64,000 bases of DNA from assembly GCF_010015475.1 (NCBI RefSeq), contig NZ_SSNI01000002.1:124001-188000 (forward strand), in the 5' to 3' direction. The translations under genes and the position numbers were made by a program. This document shows positions 17,371 through 27,093 of the stretch, piece after piece; the stretch's first letter is position 1; the number at the start of each line of letters is the position of its first letter. The notes under the pieces were generated by a model. The model ran no database searches. It saw only the letters and a program-made list of their open reading frames with translations, and was not told where the DNA came from. This DNA is from Pontibacter pamirensis. Lineage in GTDB: Bacteria > Bacteroidota > Bacteroidia > Cytophagales > Hymenobacteraceae.

Positions 17371-18294
17371 CTACATTTTGTCTCCCATACGAATGTTTAC
17401 CTGCATCAGCTGAGCATCAATCTCAGTACCTGCCGCGGGAGCCGTAGCCAGAATGGTAAAATACCCTTTCATGTTTTCAAACCCAAGATTTTCACATACA
17501 TCTATCGTTTCTTTTTCTGTAGAGAAAAGAAACAGCTTCTTAGACCTGTCCTTTAAAGCCCAATTGGTTAATGCTTTCACAAGGTGTTCGAATTCGCCTA
17601 AATTCTCATAGGTTAAAAGTAAGACCTTCACTGCATTGTATGTTTCCTCTATAAGCGCATAGTTAGCTCCTATTTTCAGAATCTCAGGTTTCTTAGGGCT
17701 ATTTATATACTGTTGGTTAAACTCCTCCTTTGTATAATCAAAACTAATACTGCCCTTCTGCAGAGTTTTAAATCTGTTGTATATAGCAGCTATTGTTTCC
17801 TTATCCTCATCTTTTATCACCTCTATTGCAGAGGTATCGGCCTTAGCATAAGGTTCCTCCGGAGAGAACAAATGGCTGGTAGGCACAAGCATGGATCCTG
17901 CACTAGCCAGCCTTCTGAAACTGGCATTTTGCTCCGTCACAAAAGCAGTGAGGTACGGGACGTTCTTCGTATGGGCAATCTCCTGTGATAAAGCTATTAT
18001 TTTACTGAAGCATCCTTTACCTCTTGCTTTTGGCAATGTCCAGGAGCCTGTCATGATAGCGATATCTATGGACTTGCCACTTGGAGTTGACAACTTTCTG
18101 TACGTAACCCCTGAGCCTGCAATAACTTCGTCCTCCTCGTTCTTCAGGATCATGATGTCTGAGGCATTGTCTCCTACTTGTCGGTTAAAAACCCAGTTAT
18201 ACAGTTCCTCCTGCCCCCAATGATTAAAGCACTCGTTTAAATACTTTATATACTCAGACTGATAGTTCTCAGGGTTTACTATAACATTCTCCAT
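17371..18294 (-). CDS. GNAT family N-acetyltransferase
   Basis: 307 aa. The acetyl-CoA loop sits at RGKGCFSKI (91-99) after the beta-4 strand SIDIAIMTGSWTLPKARG, which fits the GNAT motif A. The C-terminal half resembles a second, degenerate GNAT-like lobe, as in Eis-type or bacterial two-lobe enzymes. It sits 10 bp after a polysaccharide-deacetylase gene on the same strand, so the pair probably acts on the same amino sugar: one exposes the amine, one acylates. Substrate is not shown. It resembles the other three GNAT genes of this locus in length and layout, but is the most divergent. Confidence 0.75.
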   Translation of the reverse strand: MENVIVNPENYQSEYIKYLNECFNHWGQEELYNWVFNRQVGDNASDIMILKNEEDEVIAGSGVTYRKLSTPSGKSIDIAIMTGSWTLPKARGKGCFSKIIALSQEIAHTKNVPYLTAFVTEQNASFRRLASAGSMLVPTSHLFSPEEPYAKADTSAIEVIKDEDKETIAAIYNRFKTLQKGSISFDYTKEEFNQQYINSPKKPEILKIGANYALIEETYNAVKVLLLTYENLGEFEHLVKALTNWALKDRSKKLFLFSTEKETIDVCENLGFENMKGYFTILATAPAAGTEIDAQLMQVNIRMGDKM

Positions 18295-18304
18295 TTACGT
18301 TTAC

Positions 18305-19318
18305 TTAATTTTTGGTAGTAATATGATTTGTTATTTCTCCCATTGATGTCCACCACAAATCATCCCCGTATTTCTGTTCAAGGGAAGTGAGCAGTACATC
18401 GAGGTAGTTCATATACGTCTGGTCAACCCCATCTAGGGCCACATGGCCAAAAGCAGACTTGATGATATGCGCTTTGATTGACAGTAATCCACCATTTTCT
18501 ATGATCTGTGTAGCTCTTTCGAACTTTGATGTAGCCTGAAAGTTGGAGGGGATATGCACCAGCCGGTTATCTTTTATCAGAGCAGGGTACAGTAAGGGAA
18601 CACCTTTTATCCCACTCATGTTGGTTACGGCATCCTTTGAAATATCCGTGAAAATATCCCTGGCAGATGCTACGAACTTAATATCGTGCGCTATTAACTG
18701 GTTGAGGAGGTTATCAGGGGCGTTCCAGCCGGGTGGGCAAATTCCTTTTACGTACTTTATGTTCGACTTATCAAATATGGAGATCATTTCACTCAGGATC
18801 TTCCTGAACTCCTTCTCTGACTGATTTTGGAATTCAACGGGTATGATGGGGCCCTTGTGGCAGTGGTACAAGCCATGCAGGGCTATCTCCATCCGCTCTG
18901 TGCTATTCAGGAAGTTAACAAATTCCGGATGACGGTCGAGCTGCATGGTACCCTTTTTCCATCGCTCGGCAAGAAAGACCTTGTTTCTGACATAAGGTAT
19001 GGAAGCAAGAAATTTTCGGGTCGGAACGGGAGACAGCTCTCTCCAGTCTGCCGTGGTAAAAAGCGTTACTTTTAGCTTCGGGTGCCGGTCGAGCAGCCAT
19101 TTTACTAAACCCAAGCTTCCTTTCTCTAAATCGCCGCCAGCCTCATAGCCATCTGAACTTTTAGCGGGGTGGATATCATCTATCGTGAAACACACTGCAG
19201 CTTTCTTTCCTTCCGGCAACCAGTCTAGTATGTTTCCTTTTGCAGTTTCCTTTATTTCAGGCACTAAATCTATCATGCTTCTATTGATATTGATTTCAGC
19301 TGTCTGTTTATGCATCAA
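18305..19318 (-). CDS. Polysaccharide deacetylase-like (NodB/DUF2334-type) protein
   Basis: 337 aa without signal peptide. AVCFTIDDIHPA gives the paired acidic residues (D47-D48), and IALHGLYHCHKG gives the metal-binding H-x3-H (H148, H152) of the NodB superfamily. CPPGWNAPDNLL resembles the later conserved motif 3 (R/C-x-P-x-G/W). Such enzymes remove N-acetyl groups from sugars. Being cytoplasmic, it may act on a lipid-linked precursor or nucleotide sugar. The gene lies between a PglE-like aminotransferase (32 bp upstream) and a GNAT acetyltransferase (10 bp downstream). ATG at 19318 or the next codon. Confidence 0.75.
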   Translation of the reverse strand: MMHKQTAEININRSMIDLVPEIKETAKGNILDWLPEGKKAAVCFTIDDIHPAKSSDGYEAGGDLEKGSLGLVKWLLDRHPKLKVTLFTTADWRELSPVPTRKFLASIPYVRNKVFLAERWKKGTMQLDRHPEFVNFLNSTERMEIALHGLYHCHKGPIIPVEFQNQSEKEFRKILSEMISIFDKSNIKYVKGICPPGWNAPDNLLNQLIAHDIKFVASARDIFTDISKDAVTNMSGIKGVPLLYPALIKDNRLVHIPSNFQATSKFERATQIIENGGLLSIKAHIIKSAFGHVALDGVDQTYMNYLDVLLTSLEQKYGDDLWWTSMGEITNHITTKN

Positions 19319-19350
19319 ACGGCAAGACAGCTTTCGGGGTTATTGGTGGT

Positions 19351-20502
19351 TTAAGAAGCGGCCACCCGCACAGTCTCCTGAAGTTGCTGCACCACCCGCT
19401 CCAGATCTTCATCTGTTAGATTGGAACCGGAAGGCAGGCACAGGCCGTTTTCGAACAACTTCTCACTTGTGCCGTCTCCATAAAAAGGAGCTCCCTCGAA
19501 TACGGGCTGTAAGTGCATCGGTTTCCAGAGGGGCCTCGACTCAATGTTGTCTTTTTCCAGCCCCAGCAGGATAGTTTCCCTGGAGACACCACCTTCTGCC
19601 TCGTCATCTATCAGCACCGTGCTTAACCATCGGTTCGTTACATAATCTGAGTCGGGCTCTGCAATGAAACGGATAAAGGGATAAGCAGCAAGTGCCTTCT
19701 GATAGAACATATAGTTACTCCGCCTTTTCTCTACGCGTGCCGGCAATACCTCCATCTGCCCACGGCCAATGGCAGCACACACATTACTCATTCTATAATT
19801 ATAGCCAATCTGCGAGTGCTGGTAGTGCGGAGCCGGGTCACGTGCCTGTGTGGCAAGAAAGCGGGCTTTACTGATCCACTCTTCGTTATGAGATACCAAA
19901 GCACCGCCACCTGAAGTAGTAATAATTTTGTTCCCGTTAAATGATAGGATGCTCATTGCGCCAAAGGTGCCTAACTTTTGCCCCTTATAAGAAGCCCCTA
20001 AGGCTTCTGCGGCATCTTCCACTACAGGTATCTCGTAGCGGTTCGCAATTTCCATGATGCGGTCCATCTGGGCAGGCATACCGTAAAGGTGCACTACGAT
20101 GATGGCTTTCGGCTTTTTACCCGTCTCCTCAATCCGGTCTAAGATAGCGGCCTCCAGGTACCTGGGCGACATGTTCCAGGTTTGCTCTTCGCTGTCCACA
20201 AACACGGGTGTGGCTCCCTGGTAAGCAATGGGATTGGCAGAGGCGGAGAAGGTCATCGACTGGCAGATCACCTCGTCACCGGCCTGTACGCCGAGTATGA
20301 TCAGCGCTAAATGCAGCGCAGCAGTACCAGCACTCAGGGCTGCTACGTGTACATCCTCGCCCAAATAAGAGGCTAAGTCTTTTTCAAAGCCATTTACATG
20401 TGGGCCAAGCGGCGCTATCCAGTTTGTATCGAAAGCCTCTTTTACATATTTAAATTCACTTTCGCCCATGTGCGGCGAAGAGAGCCATATTTTCTCACTC
20501 AT
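19351..20502 (-). CDS. DegT/DnrJ-family PLP aminotransferase (PglE-like)
   Basis: 383 aa, the normal length for sugar aminotransferases. The start LSSPHMGESEFKYVKEAF and NWIAPLGPHV are typical of UDP-4-amino-sugar transaminases (PglE/LegC type). VEDAAEALGA carries the PLP-contacting Asp163, and FNGNKIITTSGGG carries the Schiff-base Lys192. It would aminate C4 of a UDP-4-keto-6-deoxy-HexNAc using glutamate. The CapD/PglF-like dehydratase that makes this substrate lies downstream in the same locus, and the PglC-like transferase lies 168 bp upstream. Confidence 0.9.
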   Translation of the reverse strand: MSEKIWLSSPHMGESEFKYVKEAFDTNWIAPLGPHVNGFEKDLASYLGEDVHVAALSAGTAALHLALIILGVQAGDEVICQSMTFSASANPIAYQGATPVFVDSEEQTWNMSPRYLEAAILDRIEETGKKPKAIIVVHLYGMPAQMDRIMEIANRYEIPVVEDAAEALGASYKGQKLGTFGAMSILSFNGNKIITTSGGGALVSHNEEWISKARFLATQARDPAPHYQHSQIGYNYRMSNVCAAIGRGQMEVLPARVEKRRSNYMFYQKALAAYPFIRFIAEPDSDYVTNRWLSTVLIDDEAEGGVSRETILLGLEKDNIESRPLWKPMHLQPVFEGAPFYGDGTSEKLFENGLCLPSGSNLTDEDLERVVQQLQETVRVAAS

Positions 20503-20670
20503 ATAAAATTATTTATGGATACTACTATGCGATGAAGCTAAACAGCCAGCGGTTAGAAGGCACGGCAGAGGCAGAAGGGGTACGTGTGCTACTCGTGCCG
20601 CTTTTTAGGTTTAGCTTATAAGCTATATATGTAAGGCGCTGCCACAGAAAATAGGTAATCCTTACACAGC

Positions 20671-21285
20671 TTAGGAGTTCCCTGTGAACGGTTGCATTGT
20701 TGCAGTCCCTTCGGCACTTATACCTTCTGACTTAACCACTTTATAAACAGTCAGGAAAAGTATTTTCAAATCCAGCAGAAAAGATATATTATCCACATAC
20801 CACACATCATAACTGAACTTCTCACTCCAACTGAGGGAGTTCCGGCCCTTCACTTGTGTCCATCCTGTTATGCCCGGCTTTACATCGTGCCTTCTGCGCT
20901 GCTCCCTGTTATACAGTGGCAGATACGCCACCACTAGAGGGCGTGGCCCCACCAGCGACATATCTCCTTTTATAACGTTAAGCAGCTGAGGGATCTCATC
21001 CAGGGAAGTCTTGCGCAGGAACTTGCCGACAGTAGTTAAGCGCTTCTCGTCAGACAGCAGGTTGCCTTGCGCGTCTGTACGGTCATTCATAGTCTTAAAC
21101 TTGATTACCCTGAACACTTTGCCGTGTTTGCCCGGCCGTGGCTGCACAAAAATTGGGTTGCCTCGGTTAACGATAAACAACAGCAGTGCGATCACCAGAA
21201 AGACAGGCAGCAGCAGGATAAAAGCCACTGTGCTTACAATCAAATCAAACACGCGCTTCAGAAAGTTTTGATACAACAACCTCAT
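20671..21285 (-). CDS. Initiating sugar-phosphate transferase (PglC-like)
   Basis: 204 aa, the size of small monotopic phosphoglycosyl transferases such as PglC. A single re-entrant hydrophobic helix (14-39) is followed by VIKFKTMND, then KTSLDEIPQ with the catalytic Asp96-Glu97 dyad, DMSLVGPRPL, and VKPGITGWTQVKGRNSLSW. It transfers a sugar phosphate from a UDP sugar to undecaprenyl phosphate, the first step of repeat-unit assembly. The start overlaps the end of the preceding glycosyltransferase by 41 bp; the N-terminus RLLYQNFLKRVFDL matches the family, so the overlap looks real. Confidence 0.93.
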   Translation of the reverse strand: MRLLYQNFLKRVFDLIVSTVAFILLLPVFLVIALLLFIVNRGNPIFVQPRPGKHGKVFRVIKFKTMNDRTDAQGNLLSDEKRLTTVGKFLRKTSLDEIPQLLNVIKGDMSLVGPRPLVVAYLPLYNREQRRRHDVKPGITGWTQVKGRNSLSWSEKFSYDVWYVDNISFLLDLKILFLTVYKVVKSEGISAEGTATMQPFTGNS

Positions 21286-22438
21286 GCTCTTTCAGGTGCT
21301 CTTGATATTCTTTTAATAATAATTTCCATAATGCCCGCTGATTATAGCGCTCCTTAATCATACGTCGGGCATTCGCCTTCAGGTTACTGTACAATTCCTT
21401 GTCTTCTACCAAACGCTCCATCGCCTCCTGCAGCTCTGCTGTCTTTTTAGGCGGCACGATCAGGCCATTCTGCCCCTGCAGTATAACCTCGTTGCAGCCG
21501 TTTATGTCTGTCACGACGCTGGGCAGCTCAAAGCAGCCAGCCTGCATGGGCACGTTTGGCAAACCTTCGCGGTAAGACGGGAAAGCCAGGGCATGGCTCA
21601 GCGCCAGGTACACCCGCACATCATCCTGCCAGCCCACCGACAGAATACCGGGGTTCTGCGCGATCTCCTGCAGGGTACTCTCCGGCAAGGGGTCCAGGTC
21701 CTGCTCCAAGGGCCCAACCAGCAACAGCTTTACGTTCGGGTGTTTCGCTTGCATCTGTTTGAAAGCAGTAACAAGCTCGCGTATTCCCTTGTCTTTTACA
21801 AGACGCCCGATAAAGACAAAGACGAAGTCGTCAGAATTGAGACCTAGTTCCTCTCTCGTAGCCTGCAATTGGGTTGGGTCCATCTGCTCATAGCTAAAGT
21901 ATTCAGTATCTATCCCGTTGCTGCTCCCGTTCCCGATCACCTTCACCTTGTCGGGCTCACAGAAGCCTTTTTTTATAATAAAATCTTTCAGAACAAGCGA
22001 GTTGGGATACACTTTGGTGGCACAGGCATATGTTAGCTTTTCCACCTGCTCCATCAAGAAATACATGCCCCCTTTCATTTCCATCAGGGGCATACCGGCT
22101 ACCGTGTGCAAACGGATCGGAACGCCAGCCAGCCAGCCGCCCAGCATAGCTACGATACCTGCTTTGGGTGTATGCGAATGTATGATGGTAGGCCGGTGCT
22201 GCCGGCATAGTTTATAGAACTGCCACAAAGCCAACAAGTCTTTTACAGGGGATACTTTTCTGGTAAGAGGCAGCGCTACATGCGGGGAGTCCTGCTCTGC
22301 TTTCAGTGCCTCTACTTCCGGGCCTCCAGCCGATATCATCAGCGGCTGAAACCCATGGGACTTCATATACGGCAACTGTCCTGTTATAAGCTTTTGTAAA
22401 GAGGCCGGTATGGTTGTTACACGGAATAATTTTATCAT
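21245..22438 (-). CDS. Glycosyltransferase family 4 (PglA/WbpX-like)
   Basis: 397 aa GT-B enzyme. The N-terminal acceptor domain has HSHTPKAGIVAMLGGW, a motif of GT4 enzymes that act on undecaprenyl-linked sugars. The C-terminal donor domain has FVFIGRLVKDKGIREL and the nucleotide-sugar E-x7-E region around PSYREGLPNVPMQAG. It probably adds the second sugar after the PglC-like step. The start overlaps the upstream deacetylase stop as ATGA, and the end overlaps the PglC-like start by 41 bp, so the three genes are tightly coupled. Confidence 0.9.
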   Translation of the reverse strand: MIKLFRVTTIPASLQKLITGQLPYMKSHGFQPLMISAGGPEVEALKAEQDSPHVALPLTRKVSPVKDLLALWQFYKLCRQHRPTIIHSHTPKAGIVAMLGGWLAGVPIRLHTVAGMPLMEMKGGMYFLMEQVEKLTYACATKVYPNSLVLKDFIIKKGFCEPDKVKVIGNGSSNGIDTEYFSYEQMDPTQLQATREELGLNSDDFVFVFIGRLVKDKGIRELVTAFKQMQAKHPNVKLLLVGPLEQDLDPLPESTLQEIAQNPGILSVGWQDDVRVYLALSHALAFPSYREGLPNVPMQAGCFELPSVVTDINGCNEVILQGQNGLIVPPKKTAELQEAMERLVEDKELYSNLKANARRMIKERYNQRALWKLLLKEYQEHLKEHEVVVSKLSEARV

Positions 22439-23424
22439 GAAGCTGCCTGTTCTTTTGTATAGGTGTAGATGTCTGTCATATGCATGCTCTCCATCTTATA
22501 CTGCTTTTCAAGTATTTTAAAATGTGCTACTATGGTTTTCAGGTCCGCCATACTCCTTTCCGGGTTATCACCAAAGTTGTGCGGATGCCACCACAGATGG
22601 TAGCATGAATTGGTTTTAGCTGCAACTGTCATTTCGTTCAGCACCCTTTTAAGGCGTAGCTGGTTCAGGAAATTTCCCGAATGCACGGGCCGCAGCAACC
22701 TGCTGGCCGGAATCGACAGCGGCATCCCATCTTGTAAAACCAGGGATGACAGCTTAAAAGAGGTCTTTTGGCTTAGAGGGGTATAGCAATCCCCGGCGCG
22801 GAACACTTTTCGCAGCAGGTTATCTTTAACACCCTGCTTCCACCACCAGTCTACGGGGTTCGCGCGAACTGTTTTTACGCCTTCTTCAAAACATACGCTT
22901 AAATACGGCTCGTTATACTGGTTTCTGGGAAACACAAGAGACTGAAGCGAGATGTTATCTCTTTCGGCGATACGTTTGGCAGCTTGCAGGTCACTTTTGA
23001 ACTGCGCCACTGTCTGCCCTTCTTCACGGCAGTAATAGTGGCTGAAGGTATGTGTCCCTACTTCCTGGCAGGGCGTGTCGCGGATAGCCTTCACCAGGTC
23101 CGGGGCAAAGAAGTAGCGGCTCACTTGGCCGTTCTCCATCGCAAAGTCCTTGTCAAGCCGGTAAGCAGAGAGCTTCTTGTTTGTATAGTCTGGGAGCGCT
23201 GCCGGTGTAAAAGAACGCCAGTCATCCCAGTCTGCTGCCATCAGCATGCCTACAGTTGCCCAGCTTGCATGTACGTTGTTCTGCTTAAACAGCGACAGGA
23301 TCTGTGGGATAACCTGCCGTGTATTATCGAAATATGTGTAACGGCTTTCTAAGGGTACTTTATCAAAAATCCCCCAGTAAAGCTCAAAATCAAGGGAAAT
23401 GGTAAATACAGGTATATCTTTCAT
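22435..23424 (-). CDS. Polysaccharide deacetylase family protein
   Basis: 329 aa without signal peptide. TISLDFELYWG near the start supplies the catalytic acidic residue (D12), and EVGTHTFSHYY supplies the H-x3-H metal site (H125, H129). It continues with VFPRNQYNEPYL, the motif 3 equivalent. This subtype of NodB-fold protein, starting with SLDFELYWG, is common in Bacteroidota polysaccharide loci. It shares an ATGA overlap with the following GT4. Presumed to N-deacetylate a sugar of the repeat unit; substrate unknown. Confidence 0.85.
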   Translation of the reverse strand: MKDIPVFTISLDFELYWGIFDKVPLESRYTYFDNTRQVIPQILSLFKQNNVHASWATVGMLMAADWDDWRSFTPAALPDYTNKKLSAYRLDKDFAMENGQVSRYFFAPDLVKAIRDTPCQEVGTHTFSHYYCREEGQTVAQFKSDLQAAKRIAERDNISLQSLVFPRNQYNEPYLSVCFEEGVKTVRANPVDWWWKQGVKDNLLRKVFRAGDCYTPLSQKTSFKLSSLVLQDGMPLSIPASRLLRPVHSGNFLNQLRLKRVLNEMTVAAKTNSCYHLWWHPHNFGDNPERSMADLKTIVAHFKILEKQYKMESMHMTDIYTYTKEQAAS

Positions 23425-23449
23425 CTTTGCTGATGTTGTATACGGAGCA

Positions 23450-24679
23450 CTACGCTACCTGTTGCTCATTTAGGGCTAGTTGCTCTTGTAGCTTCATCTC
23501 TTGTAATTTCTTCTCCTTTAACATCTTTCGTTTATATATCATTTTCCGCCTCTTATACTCCATAAAAGAAATAATCACAAAGAAGAGGAAATACATTACC
23601 TGGCTTTTCTGCCGGATCACAATACCCAGGTTACCCATTACAAAAGACAGGGCTACAGACGAGGAAAGAAACGTTACCAAACTCATTTTAACCAATGAGG
23701 AAGATCTCTTCAGAAACGGGATAAAGTCTTTGTCAAGTAGTTGTGCGGTCAGGTACAGGTAGAAAACGTTCTCGATAGAGACATAAAAGCCCAGCGGGTT
23801 ACCCACATCGAAAAACAAGGGGCGGAACCAGAACGTGAAAAGCTTGAGTGGTAGCGGGTAACTGTCAATGTCTACCCCTGAGCCACCCTCTTCCAGGCGG
23901 TCTGACTGTTCTGAGGTATAGGTCTCAAAGCTGCTCAATACGTTGTCTTCATTAAGACCCGCAAAGGCTACCACCTGATCATAAAGCACCACACCTCCTA
24001 TTATAAAGCCTACACAAACAACAGCTTTCTGATAGAAGGGCACGTTTTTTCGTCCGGTAAAATAACCGACGGCAGCACCTAACGCTAAAAACAGGAACAC
24101 GTGCGGCCTGACGAAGTAAACAATAAAAGAACCAGCAAGCAATGTCAGCAGTCGCTTCTGAGGTTCTTTCAAAGCGTAAGCAAACATCGCTATACCTACA
24201 AAGACAACAGCTCCCTTACCCAGCGAGGATGTCCAGTAGTGCATGTTAGGTAGGAAGAGAAGCAGCGTGACCAGCTTGTAGCCCATTATTTTTACAGGAA
24301 CTTTTAAGTTTTCCTCGAAAAAAGCATAGAAGTACAGAAAGCCTATGTACCCAAACCATGCAAACAGCACCATCGCCACTGCATAGTTAAGGCCTAAGAC
24401 GTTGGTAAACGGGTACGCCAGAAAATACATGAAACTGGTACCAGCCTCAAAAAGACTGAACCAGGACTGGGTATAGGTAGAAGATACGCCGAAATACTTT
24501 TTTGAGTCAGAGGGGTTGAAGGAAGCGACAATATAATATATCATCCAAAACAGCATGTGGTACAGATAAAGCCAGTTCATCAAACTAGTTGACAGAACCC
24601 GGTGCTTATTCTTAAAGTACCTGATGATCGGTTGGTTAACGAAGTATAATACGATTAATAGAAATATTGCTGCTGCCAT
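23450..24679 (-). CDS. Wzy-like polysaccharide polymerase (multi-spanning membrane protein)
   Basis: 409 aa with about ten predicted TM helices, a large extracytoplasmic loop near 215-270 (rich in Asp/Glu/Ser, including TSEQSDRLEEGGSGVD), and a very charged C-terminal tail (KRRKMIYKRKMLKEKKLQEMKLQ). No enzyme motif is expected: Wzy proteins are recognised by topology and context. It is the only protein in the locus with this layout and lies between GT/deacetylase genes and a GNAT, so it is the best candidate for the polymerase. It stops 25 bp before the next gene. Confidence 0.65.
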   Translation of the reverse strand: MAAAIFLLIVLYFVNQPIIRYFKNKHRVLSTSLMNWLYLYHMLFWMIYYIVASFNPSDSKKYFGVSSTYTQSWFSLFEAGTSFMYFLAYPFTNVLGLNYAVAMVLFAWFGYIGFLYFYAFFEENLKVPVKIMGYKLVTLLLFLPNMHYWTSSLGKGAVVFVGIAMFAYALKEPQKRLLTLLAGSFIVYFVRPHVFLFLALGAAVGYFTGRKNVPFYQKAVVCVGFIIGGVVLYDQVVAFAGLNEDNVLSSFETYTSEQSDRLEEGGSGVDIDSYPLPLKLFTFWFRPLFFDVGNPLGFYVSIENVFYLYLTAQLLDKDFIPFLKRSSSLVKMSLVTFLSSSVALSFVMGNLGIVIRQKSQVMYFLFFVIISFMEYKRRKMIYKRKMLKEKKLQEMKLQEQLALNEQQVA

Positions 24680-24680
24680 A

Positions 24681-25643
24681 CTAAAATAACTCCATGTCCC
24701 CTATCGAATATCCCCAGCTGTTCACGTTCTGCAGGTCTTTGAACGCTGCCTCGGGTAATGTCAGGTTGCGGAGCGTAACGATGGGCCCTCTGGCAACAAC
24801 TGGCAGCAACCCCATGCCCGGGAAAGTATCGCGCAGCAGCTCATATTGCCGGCCTGATGCAGACACAAGGAAGCAGCCTTTAGAAGCGTCCTGCAGTTGG
24901 TCCTGCAACTGTGCCCGCGCCGCGCCATCGAAATCCCAGGGTTTGGTAAGAAGGTCTAATATTCTGAACTCAAGGCCAAAGCTGTGCTCCTTGAAGCGGT
25001 AAAACAAAGCATAGGAAGCATAGTCAGTCAGGAAGTAGTTATCAAAAAGGGGAATATCCTTGTACCGCCACCGGATATACTCCGGGCTGAGCACGGTGTG
25101 CAGACGGCCCGACGAAGCCACGGGGTTGCGCAGGTGCGGTAGCAGCTCGTCTAGCTTTTCCCAATCCTGTGCCGGTATGCCGGGCAGTTTGGTGTTTTTA
25201 TAAGCCAGTGGGTTTATCTTCAGCTTTAAAGGCATGCGCCCTTTCTCCACCCAACCCATTTTTAAGTAGCCGGGTTTACTGTTCTCGTTTGGTGTGTTGT
25301 ACACAAAACTTACCCCTGCGGCCTTTGCATCCTCCACACTCTGAAGCGTTAGCTTTTTAAAGATGCCTTTGCCCTGGAAATCAGGATGGGTGGACGTATC
25401 CACAGCCCTAACCGCCTCATGCTGCACACCATTGTGCAGCCATTGCCATTTCAGGAAGGCCCTTACCCCTACTATCCGCCCATCTTCCTCTGCCACCAGG
25501 ACAGGAGAAGCGCCATGCGGATTGTCAACATGTTTCCATTTCCACAGTTCTACTGATTTCGGAACCAGGCTATCACCTAAGGATGCTTTTAAAAGATCAA
25601 CGACAGCAGGTAAATCTGCCTCTTGTCCTTTTCGTATCTTCAT
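24681..25643 (-). CDS. GNAT family N-acetyltransferase (paralogue 1)
   Basis: 320 aa. N-terminal GNAT domain: the opening MKIRKGQEADLPAVVDLLK, then WKWKHVDNPHG, and the acetyl-CoA loop HPDFQGKGIFKKLT (Q90 to G93). FVYNTPNENSKPGYLKMGW is a strong subfamily signature also found in the two GNAT genes at 28846-29724 and 29997-30875. Probably acylates an amino sugar on the lipid carrier or nucleotide sugar (inference from context only). It ends 1 bp before the Wzy-like gene starts. Confidence 0.8.
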   Translation of the reverse strand: MKIRKGQEADLPAVVDLLKASLGDSLVPKSVELWKWKHVDNPHGASPVLVAEEDGRIVGVRAFLKWQWLHNGVQHEAVRAVDTSTHPDFQGKGIFKKLTLQSVEDAKAAGVSFVYNTPNENSKPGYLKMGWVEKGRMPLKLKINPLAYKNTKLPGIPAQDWEKLDELLPHLRNPVASSGRLHTVLSPEYIRWRYKDIPLFDNYFLTDYASYALFYRFKEHSFGLEFRILDLLTKPWDFDGAARAQLQDQLQDASKGCFLVSASGRQYELLRDTFPGMGLLPVVARGPIVTLRNLTLPEAAFKDLQNVNSWGYSIGDMELF

Positions 25644-25848
25644 ATGTAAAGTATGTATGCTATTTTTTTGCAGCCCTTTACTACAGAGCTTATAATAAAT
25701 TATTTCCTTTGAGCATGCTTTCAGAGATTTCTGCTAAAACTCTGTTTTAACTCAAAATGAGTAATACCAGAAACTGACATCCCTCACTTTGCCTTTTAAA
25801 TCAGAAATGAAAATTTTCAAACCACCCAAACTTTGGAGGAAAATCGTT

Positions 25849-27093
25849 TTAAACTGTTTGCTGGTTTTCGTTAGGGCTACGCAGGGCCATGTAAAGTTGT
25901 TCCAACTGCCCCACCATCTTATCAATGCTAAAATCCTGCTGTACTCGCCACCTCGCGCCTTCTGACAGTAACTGCCGCTTGGATGGATTCTGAAAAAGCT
26001 CTACCGCGAAACCTGCCAAGACCATATAGTCATCTACTTCGCAGAGATATCCGCTCTTGTCATGCTCCACTAACTCATTTATACCGCCGGCTGTAGTACT
26101 TATTACAGCACAGGAGCAACTCATGGCTTCCAAAAGGGCAATAGGCAGCCCCTCGAAAATAGAAGACATCATATAAACATCCATTGCGCTGAAGTAAGGC
26201 TTTACTTTTGTTATTAGGCCTGGCATATGCACACGTCCTTCTAAGCCCAATGCGTTTCTTTTCTGAACAAGCTCTTCTCTTAAAAGACCGTCACCTACGA
26301 TTATGAAATGTGCTTCCGGAACCTGTTTCAAAATTTCAGCGGCAATCTCCAGCCAGAGATCCAGCCGCTTTTGAAACCGGAATACTGCCACTGTTCCAAC
26401 TACCGGGGCATTCGCTGGTATACCCAGTTCTTCTCTTATCTCTAAGCCTCCTGCTATGTCTCTTGTAAAGAACGTGGTGTTTACCCCATTTAATATGGTT
26501 GTGAGGTAAACTTGTGAACGACTCAGTTTAAGCGTCGACACCCTTTCCTGCACCATTATTCCACCGTCCTCTACAGTCTCTCCTTGGGAGCTATCTAAAG
26601 AAAGGGACGTAAAATCAATGTCAGGGGCATTTTTCCTGATGGACTCTTCTACATCTCCGGAAACGGCTATCGCCACATTTTGCCACTTAAAAGTCAGCTT
26701 GTTTAACCAAAATGTTATCTTATGATAGCGTTCCCACTTGTTATGCTCTGTATATACTACGGGTACATTTGTGAGCCGCCCCACTATTCTGGCCACAATG
26801 CCAGCCCAGGGCAGATGGCTGTGGATCATCTGTATCTGGTGCTGCCGCACGTATTGGCAGATGCTCCTTATCTTTGTCAGCATCTGCAGGGTACCATTCG
26901 CTTCGAAGCAAACCGTCTTCACGCCCTGCGCCTTCAGGGCTGGCACCATCTGGTCTTTCCAGGGCAGGAAGTAAGCATAATGAAATTCGAATTCTGACTG
27001 GTTGTGCAGTTTTAGGGTTTCCGGCAGCAGCATTTCTGCACCACCTCTGCCAAGTGACTTAATAAGGTGTAGGACTTTTAGTTTATCCTGCAT
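25849..27093 (-). CDS. Glycosyltransferase family 4
   Basis: 414 aa GT-B enzyme. The opening VLHLIKSLGRGGAEMLL is the GT4 N-terminal glycine-rich loop, followed by MIHSHLPWAGIVAR. The donor domain has FRFQKRLDLWLEIA and SSIFEGLPIALLEAMSC with the E-x7-E pair. About 30 residues near 165-200 (SLDSSQGETVEDGG) look like an insertion relative to typical GT4 enzymes. Builds the repeat unit on the cytoplasmic face. It is flanked by gaps of 205 and 645 bp, so it may be transcribed from its own promoter. Confidence 0.9.
   Translation of the reverse strand: MQDKLKVLHLIKSLGRGGAEMLLPETLKLHNQSEFEFHYAYFLPWKDQMVPALKAQGVKTVCFEANGTLQMLTKIRSICQYVRQHQIQMIHSHLPWAGIVARIVGRLTNVPVVYTEHNKWERYHKITFWLNKLTFKWQNVAIAVSGDVEESIRKNAPDIDFTSLSLDSSQGETVEDGGIMVQERVSTLKLSRSQVYLTTILNGVNTTFFTRDIAGGLEIREELGIPANAPVVGTVAVFRFQKRLDLWLEIAAEILKQVPEAHFIIVGDGLLREELVQKRNALGLEGRVHMPGLITKVKPYFSAMDVYMMSSIFEGLPIALLEAMSCSCAVISTTAGGINELVEHDKSGYLCEVDDYMVLAGFAVELFQNPSKRQLLSEGARWRVQQDFSIDKMVGQLEQLYMALRSPNENQQTV

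Noticed and set aside
25733..25857. Possible third, diverged copy of the 119-bp MITE (CTGTTTTAACTCAAAATGAG ... GTTTTAAACTGTTTGC)
   Set aside because: The two ends match each other and the 14340 element only partly, no TTA duplication is visible, and the right end is inside a glycosyltransferase reading frame.
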